Assembly (NCBI RefSeq): GCF_009796745.1
Contig: NZ_CP047024.1
Span: 992,001 to 1,056,000 of the forward strand
DNA: 64,000 nt
Source: Paraglaciecola sp. L1A13
GTDB lineage: Bacteria > Pseudomonadota > Gammaproteobacteria > Enterobacterales > Alteromonadaceae
Direction: 5' to 3'
This document shows positions 55,167 through 64,000 of this stretch, piece after piece. A program made the translations under genes and the position numbers. The notes beneath the pieces are model-generated. The model had not been told where the DNA came from, did no database searches, and saw only the letters and a program-made list of their open reading frames with translations. Within the stretch, counting starts at the first letter, position 1. Each line of letters opens with the position of its first letter.

Positions 55167-56477
55167 TTACAGTGTTAAAACAAAGACTTTAGAATTGCGT
55201 TGGAAGTTATACAGCAATTTCTTTTTAGCGGGCAAGTCGTCCAATGAGGCAAGCACGAAACCTTGCTCTAAAAACCAATGAGAGGTTACAGTGGTTAAAC
55301 AGAAGATAGACTTTAGCCCTTGTATTTTTGCTTGCTCACGAATGGCGTTCAGTAGACGTTCACCGCGATTACCGCCGCGATAATCAGTATGAGTCGCAAC
55401 ACATGCTAATTCGCCACATTGTTCTTCAGCGTAGGGATATAAAGCAGCGCAAGCTATTGTCATACCGTCGCGTTCGATAATAGTAAACTGTTCAATTTCA
55501 CGCTCTAGAATTTCTCTGGAGCGTTTGACCAAAACCCCTTTTTCTTCCAGCGGGTTAATTAGATTCAATATGCCACCCACATCTTCGATCGTCGCGCTAC
55601 GAAGTTGTTCATAATAACTTTGCGATATCAACGAACCAGCACCATCCCGGGTGAACAATTCTTGTAGTAAGGCACCGTCTTGACCATAGCTAACGCAATG
55701 GCAACGACTTACCCCAGATTCGAGGCTGTCGATAATGGTTTGAATAGTGTGTTTTTCTGCGTGGAAATGGGTTTGCTCGAGCATGGGATACAATGAATTA
55801 AGTTGTATATTACGTAACAATCGACCTGTTTCATCCACTAAACCATCTTTTTGTGAAAAGATAATCAGCTTGTCAGCTTTAAGTGCTTTAACGGCATTTG
55901 TCGCTACATCTTCGTGACTCAAATTAAATACTTCGCCAGTAGGGGAATACCCCATAGGCGGTAATAATACGATCGAGCCATCTTCAAGATGATCATTAAT
56001 ACCCGTGACATCGATGCGTCGCACTAAACCAGTATGTTCGTAATCTACGCCGTTGCGCACGCCAATAGGCATAGCGACGACTAAGTTACCGGAACAAACG
56101 CGTATTTGTGCACCGTGCATTGGGGAATTGGCTAAACCCATGGTTAACAGTGCTTCAATTTGCGAGCGCACTGATCCCGCAGCATCTTTCACACATTCCA
56201 AGGTTTGTTTATCAGTAATTCGCAAATCTTCACAAAAGCGCGGTTCTACATGTCGCAAAGCAACACGTTGATCGATCTGCGGACGTGCCCCGTGAACCAA
56301 AATTAATCTTACGCCCAAGCTGTTTAACAGGGCGATATCTTGAATAATGTTGGCGAAGTTTGCATCTTCAACCGCTTCACCACCAAACATTAATACAAAG
56401 GTTTTACCCCTGTGAGCGTTAATGTAAGGCGCTGAATTGCGAAAAAGCTTTACGCTGTCATTGTGTGAAAGTACCAC
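55167..56477 (-). CDS. argA: Amino-acid N-acetyltransferase (N-acetylglutamate synthase)
   Basis: First step of arginine synthesis, acetyl-CoA + glutamate to N-acetylglutamate; feedback-inhibited by arginine in relatives. 436 aa with an amino-acid-kinase-like domain (about 1-290, FVLMFGGEAVEDANFANIIQDIALLNSLGVRLILVHGARPQID) and a GNAT domain (about 295-436, ACVATHTDYRGGNRGERLLNAI). It is a separate gene 24 nt after argH, not fused to it as in several marine relatives. Last gene of the arg operon. Confidence 0.95.
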   Translation of the reverse strand: MVLSHNDSVKLFRNSAPYINAHRGKTFVLMFGGEAVEDANFANIIQDIALLNSLGVRLILVHGARPQIDQRVALRHVEPRFCEDLRITDKQTLECVKDAAGSVRSQIEALLTMGLANSPMHGAQIRVCSGNLVVAMPIGVRNGVDYEHTGLVRRIDVTGINDHLEDGSIVLLPPMGYSPTGEVFNLSHEDVATNAVKALKADKLIIFSQKDGLVDETGRLLRNIQLNSLYPMLEQTHFHAEKHTIQTIIDSLESGVSRCHCVSYGQDGALLQELFTRDGAGSLISQSYYEQLRSATIEDVGGILNLINPLEEKGVLVKRSREILEREIEQFTIIERDGMTIACAALYPYAEEQCGELACVATHTDYRGGNRGERLLNAIREQAKIQGLKSIFCLTTVTSHWFLEQGFVLASLDDLPAKKKLLYNFQRNSKVFVLTL

Positions 56478-56501
56478 GTGTTTTCCTTACGCTTTACACT
56501 G

Positions 56502-57878
56502 CTATTTTGTCAGCGATGCTTTTGCGTTAGCTAGTGCCGCCAGCACAGGTTTTATACCTGTTCCGCCTAGTATGTCGCGCTTATTTACCAAGTACTCAAG
56601 TTGAAGAACAGGATATACGTCATCTTCAATCACAGGTGAGTAAACTTTAAGTTCGGGAATACTAAGTTCTTCGATGGCTTTTTTCTTTTCAAGCGCATCA
56701 AGTACCACACGTCCAGAAATATCATGGGCCGTTCTAAATGGAATGCCTTTATCCACAAGGTAGTCAGCTAACTCAGTGGCATTGGCGTAACCTTCACGGG
56801 CTGCTTTTGCACAACGTTCGCTATCGAGTTTAATACTATCGATGACTTCACAAGCTATACGCAGACAGATATGCCATTGGTTGGTGGCATCAAACAAGCC
56901 TTCTTTATCTTCTTGCATGTCTTTGTTATATGCCAAGGGCAAGCCTTTCATAGTGACGAGCATCGCTTGTAAGCTACCAAATACTCGACCACATTTACCG
57001 CGCATTAACTCTAATGCATCAGGATTCTTTTTCTGGGGCATTAATGATGAGCCAGAGGTAACTGCGTCGCCCAGTTGAATAAAACCTGCTTCGCCAGAGT
57101 TATAGAATATTAGGTCTTCGGCCATACGAGATAAATGCATCATGCTTGTGCTGGCAACAAATAATAATTCTAAAACATAGTCTCGGTCAGATACGGCATC
57201 TAGGCTATTTACACAGGGACTATCGAAGCCAAGTTCTTCAGCGATAGTCTGACGATCGATTGGGTAAGTCGTGCCTGCTAATGCACCGCTGCCAAGTGGG
57301 CATTGGTTCAAACGAACTTTTAAATCTTGAAGACGACTCAAATCACGTTTAAGCATTTCAACATAGGCTAAACACCAATGCGGATAACGCACGGGTTGAG
57401 CACGTTGTAAATGGGTATAGCCTGGTAATATCACATCTTGATTCGCTTCAGCGTTACCAACCAGAGAGGCAATCACCGCTTGTACATCTTCGACTAGCAA
57501 TTCTACATGCTCGCGCGTCCATAGACGAAAATCTGTCGCGACCTGATCGTTACGACTACGGCCTGTATGTAGCTTACGCGCTACATCGCCGAGTTGCTCG
57601 ATCAAGGTTGCTTCAACGAAGCTGTGAATATCTTCTTCACTACTTGCATCAAAATCGAGCTCATTTGCATCGGCTTTAACGAGTAAGGCATTGAGTGCCT
57701 CTTCAAGTTGTTGCTGTTCCTCTTGAGTCAGTACACCTGCTTTGGCGATAGCACGAGACCAAGCAATTGAGCCACGAATATCTTGGCTCGCGAGTACTCG
57801 ATCAAAAGGCAATGAGTCGTTAACAGTGCGAAACATCGCACTGCTCCCGTCTTGAAAACGTCCGCCCCACAAGCTCAT
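56502..57878 (-). CDS. argH: Argininosuccinate lyase
   Basis: Argininosuccinate to arginine + fumarate. 458 aa; [22 protein letters not shown] start, [32 protein letters not shown] and signature [12 protein letters not shown]. Normal unfused length. Its ATG overlaps the argG stop by one base (TAATG). Confidence 0.97.
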   Translation of the reverse strand: MSLWGGRFQDGSSAMFRTVNDSLPFDRVLASQDIRGSIAWSRAIAKAGVLTQEEQQQLEEALNALLVKADANELDFDASSEEDIHSFVEATLIEQLGDVARKLHTGRSRNDQVATDFRLWTREHVELLVEDVQAVIASLVGNAEANQDVILPGYTHLQRAQPVRYPHWCLAYVEMLKRDLSRLQDLKVRLNQCPLGSGALAGTTYPIDRQTIAEELGFDSPCVNSLDAVSDRDYVLELLFVASTSMMHLSRMAEDLIFYNSGEAGFIQLGDAVTSGSSLMPQKKNPDALELMRGKCGRVFGSLQAMLVTMKGLPLAYNKDMQEDKEGLFDATNQWHICLRIACEVIDSIKLDSERCAKAAREGYANATELADYLVDKGIPFRTAHDISGRVVLDALEKKKAIEELSIPELKVYSPVIEDDVYPVLQLEYLVNKRDILGGTGIKPVLAALANAKASLTK

Positions 57879-59116
57879 TATTCGATACCTGTATTTTTAA
57901 ATGGAATGCCTTTTTTATTTAACGCACCGATACGGCTCGATAGGCTGTATAAACGGATAAATCCTTCAGCATGACTTTGGTCGTATACATCATCGGCGCC
58001 GAAGGTCGCGAAATCTTCAGAGTACAAACTGTTAGGTGAACGACGTTGCGTAACAGTGGCTTGGCCTTTATATAACTTAACTACGATGTCGCCAGTTACT
58101 TGCTCAGCAAAGCTTGCTGCACCAGCCAATAACGCGTCATTGAGGGGGGTAAACCAGCGCCCGTCATACATAACATGTGAGAATTCTAGACCGATCTGCT
58201 CGCGGTATTTAAGGGCAGCTTTATCCAGAACTAGGCTTTCTAGTGCTTTGTACGCCGCTAACATAACGGTGCCGCCTGGGGTTTCGTAACATCCCCGTGA
58301 TTTCATGCCGACTAAACGGTTTTCGACGATATCTATACGGCCAACGCCGTGAGCGGCAGCTAACGTATTTAATGTTACCAAACACTGATATGGGCTAAGC
58401 GCTTCACCGTTGACTTTAACCATACGACCATGTTCGAAGCTAACTTCCACTCGTTCAGGCGTATTTGGTGCATCTTCTGGTGAAACGGTCATGGTCCAGA
58501 CTTCTTTACTTGGCTCACACCATGGATCTTCTAACTCACCACCTTCGTGAGATATATGCCAAGCATTTGCATCTCGGCTGTATATTTTAGTCGCAGAAGC
58601 AGTGGTTTTGATATCACGCTCAGCTAGGTAGTCTAGCAAGTCTTCGCGAGAAACCATGTCCCACTCACGCCAAGGCGCGATAACAGTTAGTTCTGGGGCC
58701 AAGGCAGCGAAAGTACCCTCGAAGCGTACTTGGTCGTTACCTTTACCGGTACAACCATGGCATAACGCATCTGCACCGACTTTACGGGCAATTTCAACTT
58801 GGGCTTTGGCTATAATTGGACGTGCCATAGACGTACCCAATAAGTACTGACCTTCGTAAACCGCGCCTGTTGTGATAGTTGGATAGATGTAATCAGAAAC
58901 AAACTCTTCTTTTAGATCAACGATGTAGCACTCGCTAGCACCGGTTTTAATGGCTTTTTCTCGTAGCCCTTCTAATTCTTCGTCGCCTTGACCAACATCT
59001 GCTGCAAAAGCAATTACTTCACAATCGTAGTTCTCTTTTAACCAAGGAATAATCGCCGATGTATCTAAACCACCTGAGTAGGCTAATACCACTTTCTTAA
59101 TGTTTTTCTTGCTCAT
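57878..59116 (-). CDS. argG: Argininosuccinate synthase
   Basis: Citrulline + aspartate + ATP to argininosuccinate. 412 aa; ATP pyrophosphatase loop [15 protein letters not shown] near residue 12, [26 protein letters not shown]. Slightly longer than the usual about 405 aa. 29 nt after argF. Confidence 0.97.
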   Translation of the reverse strand: MSKKNIKKVVLAYSGGLDTSAIIPWLKENYDCEVIAFAADVGQGDEELEGLREKAIKTGASECYIVDLKEEFVSDYIYPTITTGAVYEGQYLLGTSMARPIIAKAQVEIARKVGADALCHGCTGKGNDQVRFEGTFAALAPELTVIAPWREWDMVSREDLLDYLAERDIKTTASATKIYSRDANAWHISHEGGELEDPWCEPSKEVWTMTVSPEDAPNTPERVEVSFEHGRMVKVNGEALSPYQCLVTLNTLAAAHGVGRIDIVENRLVGMKSRGCYETPGGTVMLAAYKALESLVLDKAALKYREQIGLEFSHVMYDGRWFTPLNDALLAGAASFAEQVTGDIVVKLYKGQATVTQRRSPNSLYSEDFATFGADDVYDQSHAEGFIRLYSLSSRIGALNKKGIPFKNTGIE

Positions 59117-59145
59117 TGTCTTTACCTAAAAAATGTTAAATGGGG

Positions 59146-60063
59146 TTATGCCGCGCCGCCTAGAATATGCACTAAAATGGCATTCTGGGCGTGCATTCTG
59201 TTTTCTGCTTGCTGCATCAAAAGTGATTGCTCTGAATCAATCAAGGTACCGCTAATTTCTAAGTCGCGATGGGCAGGCTGACAGTGCATAACGTATTGCG
59301 CACCAGTCGATTGCATCATCGCTTCATCAATTTTATATTTACCAAAGGCCTGTTTAATGGTTTCAATTGGGGTTTCGTCACCCATTGAAATCCACGTATC
59401 AGTATAGAGAGCGTGGGCGCCGTTGGCCGCATTTATATCGGTACTTATAACCAACTTGCCACCATTTTCGGCCGCCTTTTGCTCAGTTAACGCAACGATT
59501 TTTGGATCAACTTCGTATCCAGGAGGCGTAATCACTACGACTTCACAGCCTAATGCTACGCCGACAATCATTAAAGAATGTGTCACGTTGTTGCCATCAC
59601 CGATATACGCTAGTTTAACGTTGCTCAGATCGCCAAAGCGTTCTGTTAGTGTTAAGTAATCTGCCATGGCTTGGCAAGGATGATACATGTCGCACAATGC
59701 ATTAATAACCGGTACTTTAGCGGCACTGGCTAGCTCTTCCAGTGTAGAGTGAGCAAATACACGAGCGACAATAGCATCAGCCCAACACGCAAGGTTGTTA
59801 CCCATGTCTTTGGTGTCTTCACGGCCAGCCAATTTATTGGATTGGCTGTCTAAATAAACCAAATGCCCACCCAATTTATGAATGCCAATATCGAAGCTGA
59901 CACGGGTTCGTAAAGAAGGCTTTTCGAATAAAGCGACAATCGATTTACCCGCTAGAGCTTGTCGATAATCAGCTGGATTATTCTTAATGGTGATAGCCAA
60001 TTGTAATAGCGCATTGAGGTCTTTTGCTGACCAATCAGTGAACGACAGTAGATCCTTTTTCAT
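59146..60063 (-). CDS. argF: Ornithine carbamoyltransferase
   Basis: Ornithine + carbamoyl phosphate to citrulline. 305 aa; carbamoyl phosphate motif KPSLRTRVSFD, LYLDSQS-like region, DMYHPCQAMADYLTL, and ornithine-binding HCQPAHR near the C-terminus. 9 nt after argB; GGAGG-type site before the ATG. Confidence 0.96.
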   Translation of the reverse strand: MKKDLLSFTDWSAKDLNALLQLAITIKNNPADYRQALAGKSIVALFEKPSLRTRVSFDIGIHKLGGHLVYLDSQSNKLAGREDTKDMGNNLACWADAIVARVFAHSTLEELASAAKVPVINALCDMYHPCQAMADYLTLTERFGDLSNVKLAYIGDGNNVTHSLMIVGVALGCEVVVITPPGYEVDPKIVALTEQKAAENGGKLVISTDINAANGAHALYTDTWISMGDETPIETIKQAFGKYKIDEAMMQSTGAQYVMHCQPAHRDLEISGTLIDSEQSLLMQQAENRMHAQNAILVHILGGAA

Positions 60064-60072
60064 GGAGGTACC

Positions 60073-60846
60073 TTAAATATTTGGGATTATGGTAGTGCCA
60101 ACAGGGTTACCCGCCAGCAATCCTAAGAGTTGCTCAGGTGTTTGCCAACTCGCGATTGTAATGGGGCGCTGTAAACTCGTCGCAGCATCAAGTGCGGCGT
60201 CAACTTTCACTTGCATACCATCTTTGATCACCCCTGAGGTCACTAAGCCATCAATATCTAGCGCAGTGAGTTGGTTAATCAGGGCTTTGTTGTGATCCAA
60301 AACACCAGGCACATTCGACAGCAACAGCAAGTCGGCATTTAGCAGCTGCGCAATAACAGTTGCTGCTTGGTCGGCGTTAACATTGAGCAAATTACCTTTC
60401 TCATCGGCTCCAATTGAGCTGATGATCGGCAGGATATTCGCCTCGAGCAACAAATTCAACATAGTTGGTGAATTTGCTTTAGCAACACCGACGGCACCAA
60501 GGGCAGGATCGAGTATGGTGCAAACGGTCATATTGCCATCAGCTAGGCACAAACCGACAGGAGTCGTACTTGCACGGATTGCAAAAGAGCATAACTGCTT
60601 GTTTGCCGTACCCGCTAGTGCGCCCGTAATATAAGGCATGTGCTCTGGTGGTGTAACACGAAGGCCATTAATCTTAGTACTGGTTAACTGTAGCGATTCT
60701 AGTAATTGCTCCACCATAGGGCCGCCGCCGTGAACCAACACGACAGGACGACTCTGTTGTAGTTGCTTGATAACGCTAAGTAATTGCAAGGCTTCTTTAG
60801 TGGCCTGCATAAAGGCGCCACCTACTTTAATCACTAAGGGGGTCAT
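60073..60846 (-). CDS. argB: Acetylglutamate kinase
   Basis: Phosphorylates N-acetylglutamate. 257 aa, E. coli-like short form; VIKVGGAFMQ, VLVHGGGPMVEQLLESL, NGLRVTPPEHMPYI and LNVNADQAATVIAQLLNADLLLLSNVPGVLD. Overlaps the argC stop by 4 nt (ATGA). Confidence 0.96.
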   Translation of the reverse strand: MTPLVIKVGGAFMQATKEALQLLSVIKQLQQSRPVVLVHGGGPMVEQLLESLQLTSTKINGLRVTPPEHMPYITGALAGTANKQLCSFAIRASTTPVGLCLADGNMTVCTILDPALGAVGVAKANSPTMLNLLLEANILPIISSIGADEKGNLLNVNADQAATVIAQLLNADLLLLSNVPGVLDHNKALINQLTALDIDGLVTSGVIKDGMQVKVDAALDAATSLQRPITIASWQTPEQLLGLLAGNPVGTTIIPNI

Positions 60847-61871
60847 ATTGCCACCTCATGAATTAAACCTAATTGCGATACAAAGCCAAATCGCAGATTA
60901 GCACACTGCATCGCTTGCGATGCTGCTCCTTTAAGCAGATTGTCGATAGCGCTGGTAATGACAAGATAGCCTTTATCAGTATCTAGCTTCCAAAATAAAT
61001 CACAATGCGGTGTACCCACAACATCATCCAACTTCGGCCATGAGTTGCGAATACGCACAATTGGATGATTCTGGTAAGCTTGATCAAATGCATCAGCTAC
61101 TGCTTGCGCACTCACATCTGAATTCACTTTAACGGTAATAGTGGCCAAAATTCCGCGTTTGAAGTTACCTAAATGAGGCGTGAAGATAACCTCTCGGCCT
61201 AAGTAGGCACTTATTTCAGGTTGATGGCGATGACCCAATACGCCATAGGCTTGTAGGCTTACTTCGCAAAAACTACTGGCCATTGCCGCTTTGCGACCAG
61301 CACCAGACACACCTGATACCGCATTAATAATAGGTAAGTGGCCATCCGCAATAAAACCAGCATTTTGCAATGGCTTTAAAGCGCTAAGCGAAGCTGTAGG
61401 ATAGCAACCGGGCACCGCGACGACATCCGCTTTTTTAATGTCCTCAGCAAACCAATCAGCCAAACCATAAACCGCTTGCTCTAAGCATGCTGACTGTTGA
61501 TGAGCAAAACCGTAGTATTGTTCAAATACTTGTTGGTCTTTTAACCTAAATGCACCCGACAAATCAAACACCACAGCTTTGCCGGAAGATAGAACGGGCA
61601 TCCAGTCGTGACTCGCTTCATGAGGGGTGGCAAGAAAAATGACATCCATCTCATTCGCTAGAGAATTTAAGATATCGTCATTCAATGGGGTAAGCGGCAA
61701 GTTTACTTGTGCAAACAAGTAACCGTGCACGTCACCAAGTTTTTTGTTGGCATCTTGACTTTGTGCTGACACAAATAAGGCATTTAACTCAAAGCGTGGG
61801 TGACGTTGAACCAAAGAGGCTAATTCAGCGCCGGTATAACCACTGGCTCCGATAATACAAGTTTTGATCAT
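60843..61871 (-). CDS. argC: N-acetyl-gamma-glutamyl-phosphate reductase
   Basis: NADPH-dependent reduction to N-acetylglutamate semialdehyde. 342 aa; IIGASGYTGAELASL cofactor motif, active-site Cys156 in VAVPGCYPTAS, and GHRHQPEI. First gene of argCBFGHA. A strong terminator-type hairpin with 8 T lies 61 nt upstream of its start on the same strand (see attenuator entry). Confidence 0.97.
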   Translation of the reverse strand: MIKTCIIGASGYTGAELASLVQRHPRFELNALFVSAQSQDANKKLGDVHGYLFAQVNLPLTPLNDDILNSLANEMDVIFLATPHEASHDWMPVLSSGKAVVFDLSGAFRLKDQQVFEQYYGFAHQQSACLEQAVYGLADWFAEDIKKADVVAVPGCYPTASLSALKPLQNAGFIADGHLPIINAVSGVSGAGRKAAMASSFCEVSLQAYGVLGHRHQPEISAYLGREVIFTPHLGNFKRGILATITVKVNSDVSAQAVADAFDQAYQNHPIVRIRNSWPKLDDVVGTPHCDLFWKLDTDKGYLVITSAIDNLLKGAASQAMQCANLRFGFVSQLGLIHEVAI

Positions 61872-61931
61872 AAAACGTATATCTCTAACTAATCGTGAAG
61901 GTTTAATTTACTAAACAATGGTGACAAAAAT

Positions 61932-61992
61932 AAAAAAAACCCAAGACCTTTAGCAAATGCTAAAGGTCTGGGCGAGCTAAACGCATCAGACC
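61932..61992 (-). terminator. Terminator/antiterminator pair in the argC leader
   Basis: Minus strand: 15-nt arm at 61972-61958, TT loop, arm at 61955-61940 (one bulged T), then eight T (61939-61932). A second hairpin pairs GGTCTG (61992-61987) with CAGACC (61970-61965), the latter being part of the terminator's first arm, with an inner GCG/CGC. The two cannot form together. No convincing promoter lies between this terminator and argC, so it probably attenuates the arg operon. Confidence 0.75.
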
Positions 61993-61997
61993 TCGAC

Positions 61998-62063
61998 TTA
62001 TCGTCGATACAACATGCTGGCGAAGCTAGGCAGGGAATCGAATTTTAATGTAATAGAATTCAT
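61998..62063 (-). CDS. Possible 21-codon arg leader peptide
   Basis: ATG at 62063, then 20 codons ending ...SMLYRR and TAA at 62000-61998, only 5 nt before the competing hairpin. Two consecutive CGA Arg codons just before the stop are what a ribosome-stalling arginine leader would need. Against it: no visible Shine-Dalgarno sequence before the ATG and overlap with a candidate ARG box. Confidence 0.3.
   Translation of the reverse strand: MNSITLKFDSLPSFASMLYRR
62049..62062. promoter_or_regulatory. Candidate ARG box (argC side)
   Basis: TGTAATAGAATTCA matches the ArgR half-palindrome consensus TGAATNNNNATTCA at 8 of 10 fixed positions; single box without a clear partner. A TATTAT at 62092-62087 on the minus strand could be the -10 of an argC promoter. 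Confidence 0.4.
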
Positions 62064-62186
62064 ATGCGTAATTAAACCGAATTAAGATAATATGTATGAA
62101 TAATTTTAGCTAAAAGTGTATTTGCTAAATAGTTAAACCATGTTGTCGCCGAGTATGCCATGTGTTATATACTTATGCAAATAAAA

Positions 62187-62200
62187 TGAATAATTATTTA
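62187..62200. promoter_or_regulatory. Candidate ARG box (argE side)
   Basis: TGAATAATTATTTA differs from TGAATNNNNATTCA at one fixed base and lies directly before the argE ribosome site. ArgR control of argE is expected from relatives. Confidence 0.6.
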
Positions 62201-62211
62201 AAGGTTTGGTT

Positions 62212-63357
62212 ATGCCATCTTTGTCTTTTTTAGAACGTTATGCACATATCATTAAAACACCGTCTATCAGCGCGTTTAGCGCAGATTTAGACCAATCTAA
62301 CCGGCCTATTATTGATTTACTCTCGGCCTGGTTTAGTGATTACGATTTCAACATAAGTATTCAAAAAGTGCCAAATACACGTGATAAATACAATATGCTG
62401 GCGAAAATTGGCACTGGTGAGGGTGGGTTACTGTTATCCGGTCACTCAGACACTGTACCATTTGACGATAACAAATGGCAGTTTGACCCGTTTGTCGCAC
62501 AGCAGGCTGACGGCAAGCTATATGGCTTAGGCACCTGTGACATGAAGGGGTTTTTTGCCTTTATTCTTGAAGCGATAAAGGATATTCCTCTTAAAAATTT
62601 GAAAAAACCACTCTACATTTTAGCGACCGCCGATGAAGAAACATCTATGGCTGGTGCGCGTTTTTTTGTTGAGCAACAGTTAATCAAACCGGATATGGCG
62701 ATTATCGGTGAGCCAACAGAGCTTAAACCGATATTCAAACACAAGGGCCATATGGGTCATAGTTTGAATATCGAAGGTAAAGCTGGGCACTCAAGCGATC
62801 CTGCGAAGGGCGTTAATGCTATAGAAATTATGTACCAAGCCATCGGTAAATTAATTGCTTTAAAACAGCAGTTATCGGAAAAATACCGAGATGATGCGTT
62901 TAGCGTGCCGGAAGTCACTATGAATCTTGGACATATTCACGGTGGGGACGGTGAAAATCGTATTTGCGGGCACTGTCAGCTGAATTTTGATTTACGTGCC
63001 ATTCCGTCCTTGAGTGATGAGCAGGCCATTGCAATGATTGATGAGGCTTTAGCTCCGCTTAAGCAAAAATACCCTCAGCGCATTACCCGTGAAGCAATGT
63101 ATGAGTCGGCACCTGCATTTGGATGTCGCAATGAACAAGGAATTTTAGAGCTGGCTAAAACATTAACTGGTTTCGATCCGGTTAGCGCTAATTATGCAAC
63201 AGAGGCGCCGTTTATCAATCTATTGGGCTGCGACACCATAGTGTTAGGTCCCGGTAGCATAGAGCAAGCCCATCAACCTGATGAGTTTATTTCTCTGCAT
63301 TATGTTGACCCTACCGTTAATTTACTGCGCAATTTTATTAAACAGGTTTGTTTTTAA
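62212..63357 (+). CDS. argE: Acetylornithine deacetylase
   Basis: N-acetylornithine to ornithine + acetate, zinc-dependent M20 family. 381 aa; SGHSDTVPFDDNKWQFDPF (metal His and Asp), LYGLGTCDMKGFFAF, TADEETSMAGARFF (catalytic Glu), GEPTELKPIFKHKGHMGHSLN and C-terminal metal His in LGPGSIEQAHQPDEFIS. The frame could extend two codons upstream to a TTG, but AAGG sits 7 nt before this ATG. Divergent from argCBFGHA. Confidence 0.96.
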   Translation: MPSLSFLERYAHIIKTPSISAFSADLDQSNRPIIDLLSAWFSDYDFNISIQKVPNTRDKYNMLAKIGTGEGGLLLSGHSDTVPFDDNKWQFDPFVAQQADGKLYGLGTCDMKGFFAFILEAIKDIPLKNLKKPLYILATADEETSMAGARFFVEQQLIKPDMAIIGEPTELKPIFKHKGHMGHSLNIEGKAGHSSDPAKGVNAIEIMYQAIGKLIALKQQLSEKYRDDAFSVPEVTMNLGHIHGGDGENRICGHCQLNFDLRAIPSLSDEQAIAMIDEALAPLKQKYPQRITREAMYESAPAFGCRNEQGILELAKTLTGFDPVSANYATEAPFINLLGCDTIVLGPGSIEQAHQPDEFISLHYVDPTVNLLRNFIKQVCF

Positions 63358-64000
63358 TGCGCATAGTGAGGCAAAGGTTTAAAACTCGACTGTTAGTAAT
63401 GTTGTGTGCCGCGCTAGCAAGTATCAGTTTGCTAAGTGGTTGTGCTAATAATGCTCAAGTATCGGCAAACGAGGTGACCTCATCTCAACTTAGCTCTTTT
63501 GATAAAACATCACCTACAGCGAAAGCGTCGCAACAATCAATAGCGACGTATCCTGCTATGCCAGAACCCGTTACTAACAACGCTGTAGTGAAAGTGGATA
63601 CCATCAAAGGCAGTTATTTACTGTCTTTTATGGGCTTAGGTGCAAAAAAATCCTACGACGCAGTACATAACAAAGTGTGGGCGCTGAATATTAATCCACG
63701 TGGTAAAGACAGCAAAAGATTGAATGCTAATGTCAGCCATTGGCAAGCGAAATCACCGGTGCCATCAAGTTTGTCTCAATCAGGTCGATTAGCCAGTGTC
63801 GCAGTCGGTGTTGATGGTATGGCTTATATATTTGGCGGCTATACGGTTGACCAGGCGCATAACGAAGTATCGAGCCCTGATAATTTTCGCTATGACGTTG
63901 TGACCGATACTTATTATCCCATCTCAGCGACTCCCGTGGCAGTTGACGATGCAATTGCACTGGTTTATCACCATCGGTATGTGTATTTAATTAGCGGTTG
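63357..64000 (+). CDS. Kelch-like lipoprotein (partial, runs off the window)
   Basis: ATG overlaps the last base of the argE stop (TAATG). The reading frame stays open to the window end (at least 214 codons). N-terminus MRIVRQRFKTRLLVMLCAALASISLLSGC is a lipoprotein signal with lipobox LSGC. The mature part has a low-complexity tether, then segments such as GMAYIFGGYTVD...NFRYDVVTDTYYPI, resembling Kelch beta-propeller blades (IFGG...YDVxTxxW). Probably a periplasmic-face or surface lipoprotein; function unknown. The 3-prime end is not in view. Confidence 0.75.
   Translation, partial: MRIVRQRFKTRLLVMLCAALASISLLSGCANNAQVSANEVTSSQLSSFDKTSPTAKASQQSIATYPAMPEPVTNNAVVKVDTIKGSYLLSFMGLGAKKSYDAVHNKVWALNINPRGKDSKRLNANVSHWQAKSPVPSSLSQSGRLASVAVGVDGMAYIFGGYTVDQAHNEVSSPDNFRYDVVTDTYYPISATPVAVDDAIALVYHHRYVYLISG

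Noticed and set aside
62001..62040. tRNA-like 3-prime end near the argC leader
   Set aside because: No cloverleaf could be built; the inverted TCGAC/GTCGA is better explained as part of the leader structure.

Overview
The window looks like a chromosomal segment of a marine gammaproteobacterium, most likely an Alteromonadaceae relative (Paraglaciecola/Glaciecola-like). This is inferred from gene content and order: minCDE, a hexR-controlled zwf-pgl-edd-glk-eda operon, an mmsA-type valine operon, many TonB-dependent receptors (TBDRs) and a moderately AT-rich composition. No rRNA, tRNA, CRISPR array, prophage or intact insertion sequence was found.

Layout. 0.3-2.1 kb holds minCDE (septum placement), followed by an MtfA-type peptidase at 2.6-3.5 kb. 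The accessory, outer-membrane-rich block runs from 3.7 to 27 kb. It starts with a secreted CocE/NonD hydrolase on the + strand. It continues with a long minus-strand cluster whose transcription order is: ECF sigma factor (fecI-like), anti-sigma regulator (fecR-like), an STN-containing TBDR broken by a frameshift, a TAXI-type TRAP transporter (binding protein and fused permease), a second closely related TBDR whose upstream region still carries a decayed STN domain, and a secreted VCBS/ASPIC-UnbV repeat protein. Next come an NTF2-like secreted protein, a third TBDR, and a divergent TBDR plus M19 dipeptidase pair. A PagL-type lipid A deacylase closes the block.

27.4-31.7 kb holds an unrecognised 175-aa protein, a divergent sulfur cluster (rhodanese and TauE/SafE against an ETHE1-type metallo-hydrolase, with a strong dyad between them) and a response regulator carrying tetratricopeptide-like repeats. 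32.0-37.6 kb is a valine/isobutyrate catabolic operon with a LiuR-like site upstream. 37.7-45.5 kb contains single genes (DUF4397-like lipoprotein, class II glutamine amidotransferase, DUF3718-like protein, TrhO, EF-hand protein, saccharopine-dehydrogenase-like protein, EAL protein) and a TBDR pseudogene. 45.6-54.1 kb is central carbon metabolism: pyruvate kinase, HexR and the Entner-Doudoroff operon, with palindromes resembling HexR sites. 54.2-55.1 kb has YkgJ-like and HopJ-like proteins. 55.2-63.4 kb is the arginine regulon: argCBFGHA on the minus strand facing away from argE. A Kelch-like lipoprotein gene runs off the right edge.

Most notable observations: (1) duplicated Fec-type receptors that have decayed in different ways, one losing its STN signalling domain and the other carrying a 4-bp deletion, but keeping the same upstream promoter-like block; (2) a strong intrinsic terminator with a competing hairpin between argC and its likely promoter, preceded by a possible 21-codon ORF ending in two Arg codons, which suggests attenuation of the arginine operon; (3) a dockerin/EF-hand-like calcium loop inside a TBDR barrel; (4) a near-perfect 29-bp dyad controlling the divergent sulfur genes.
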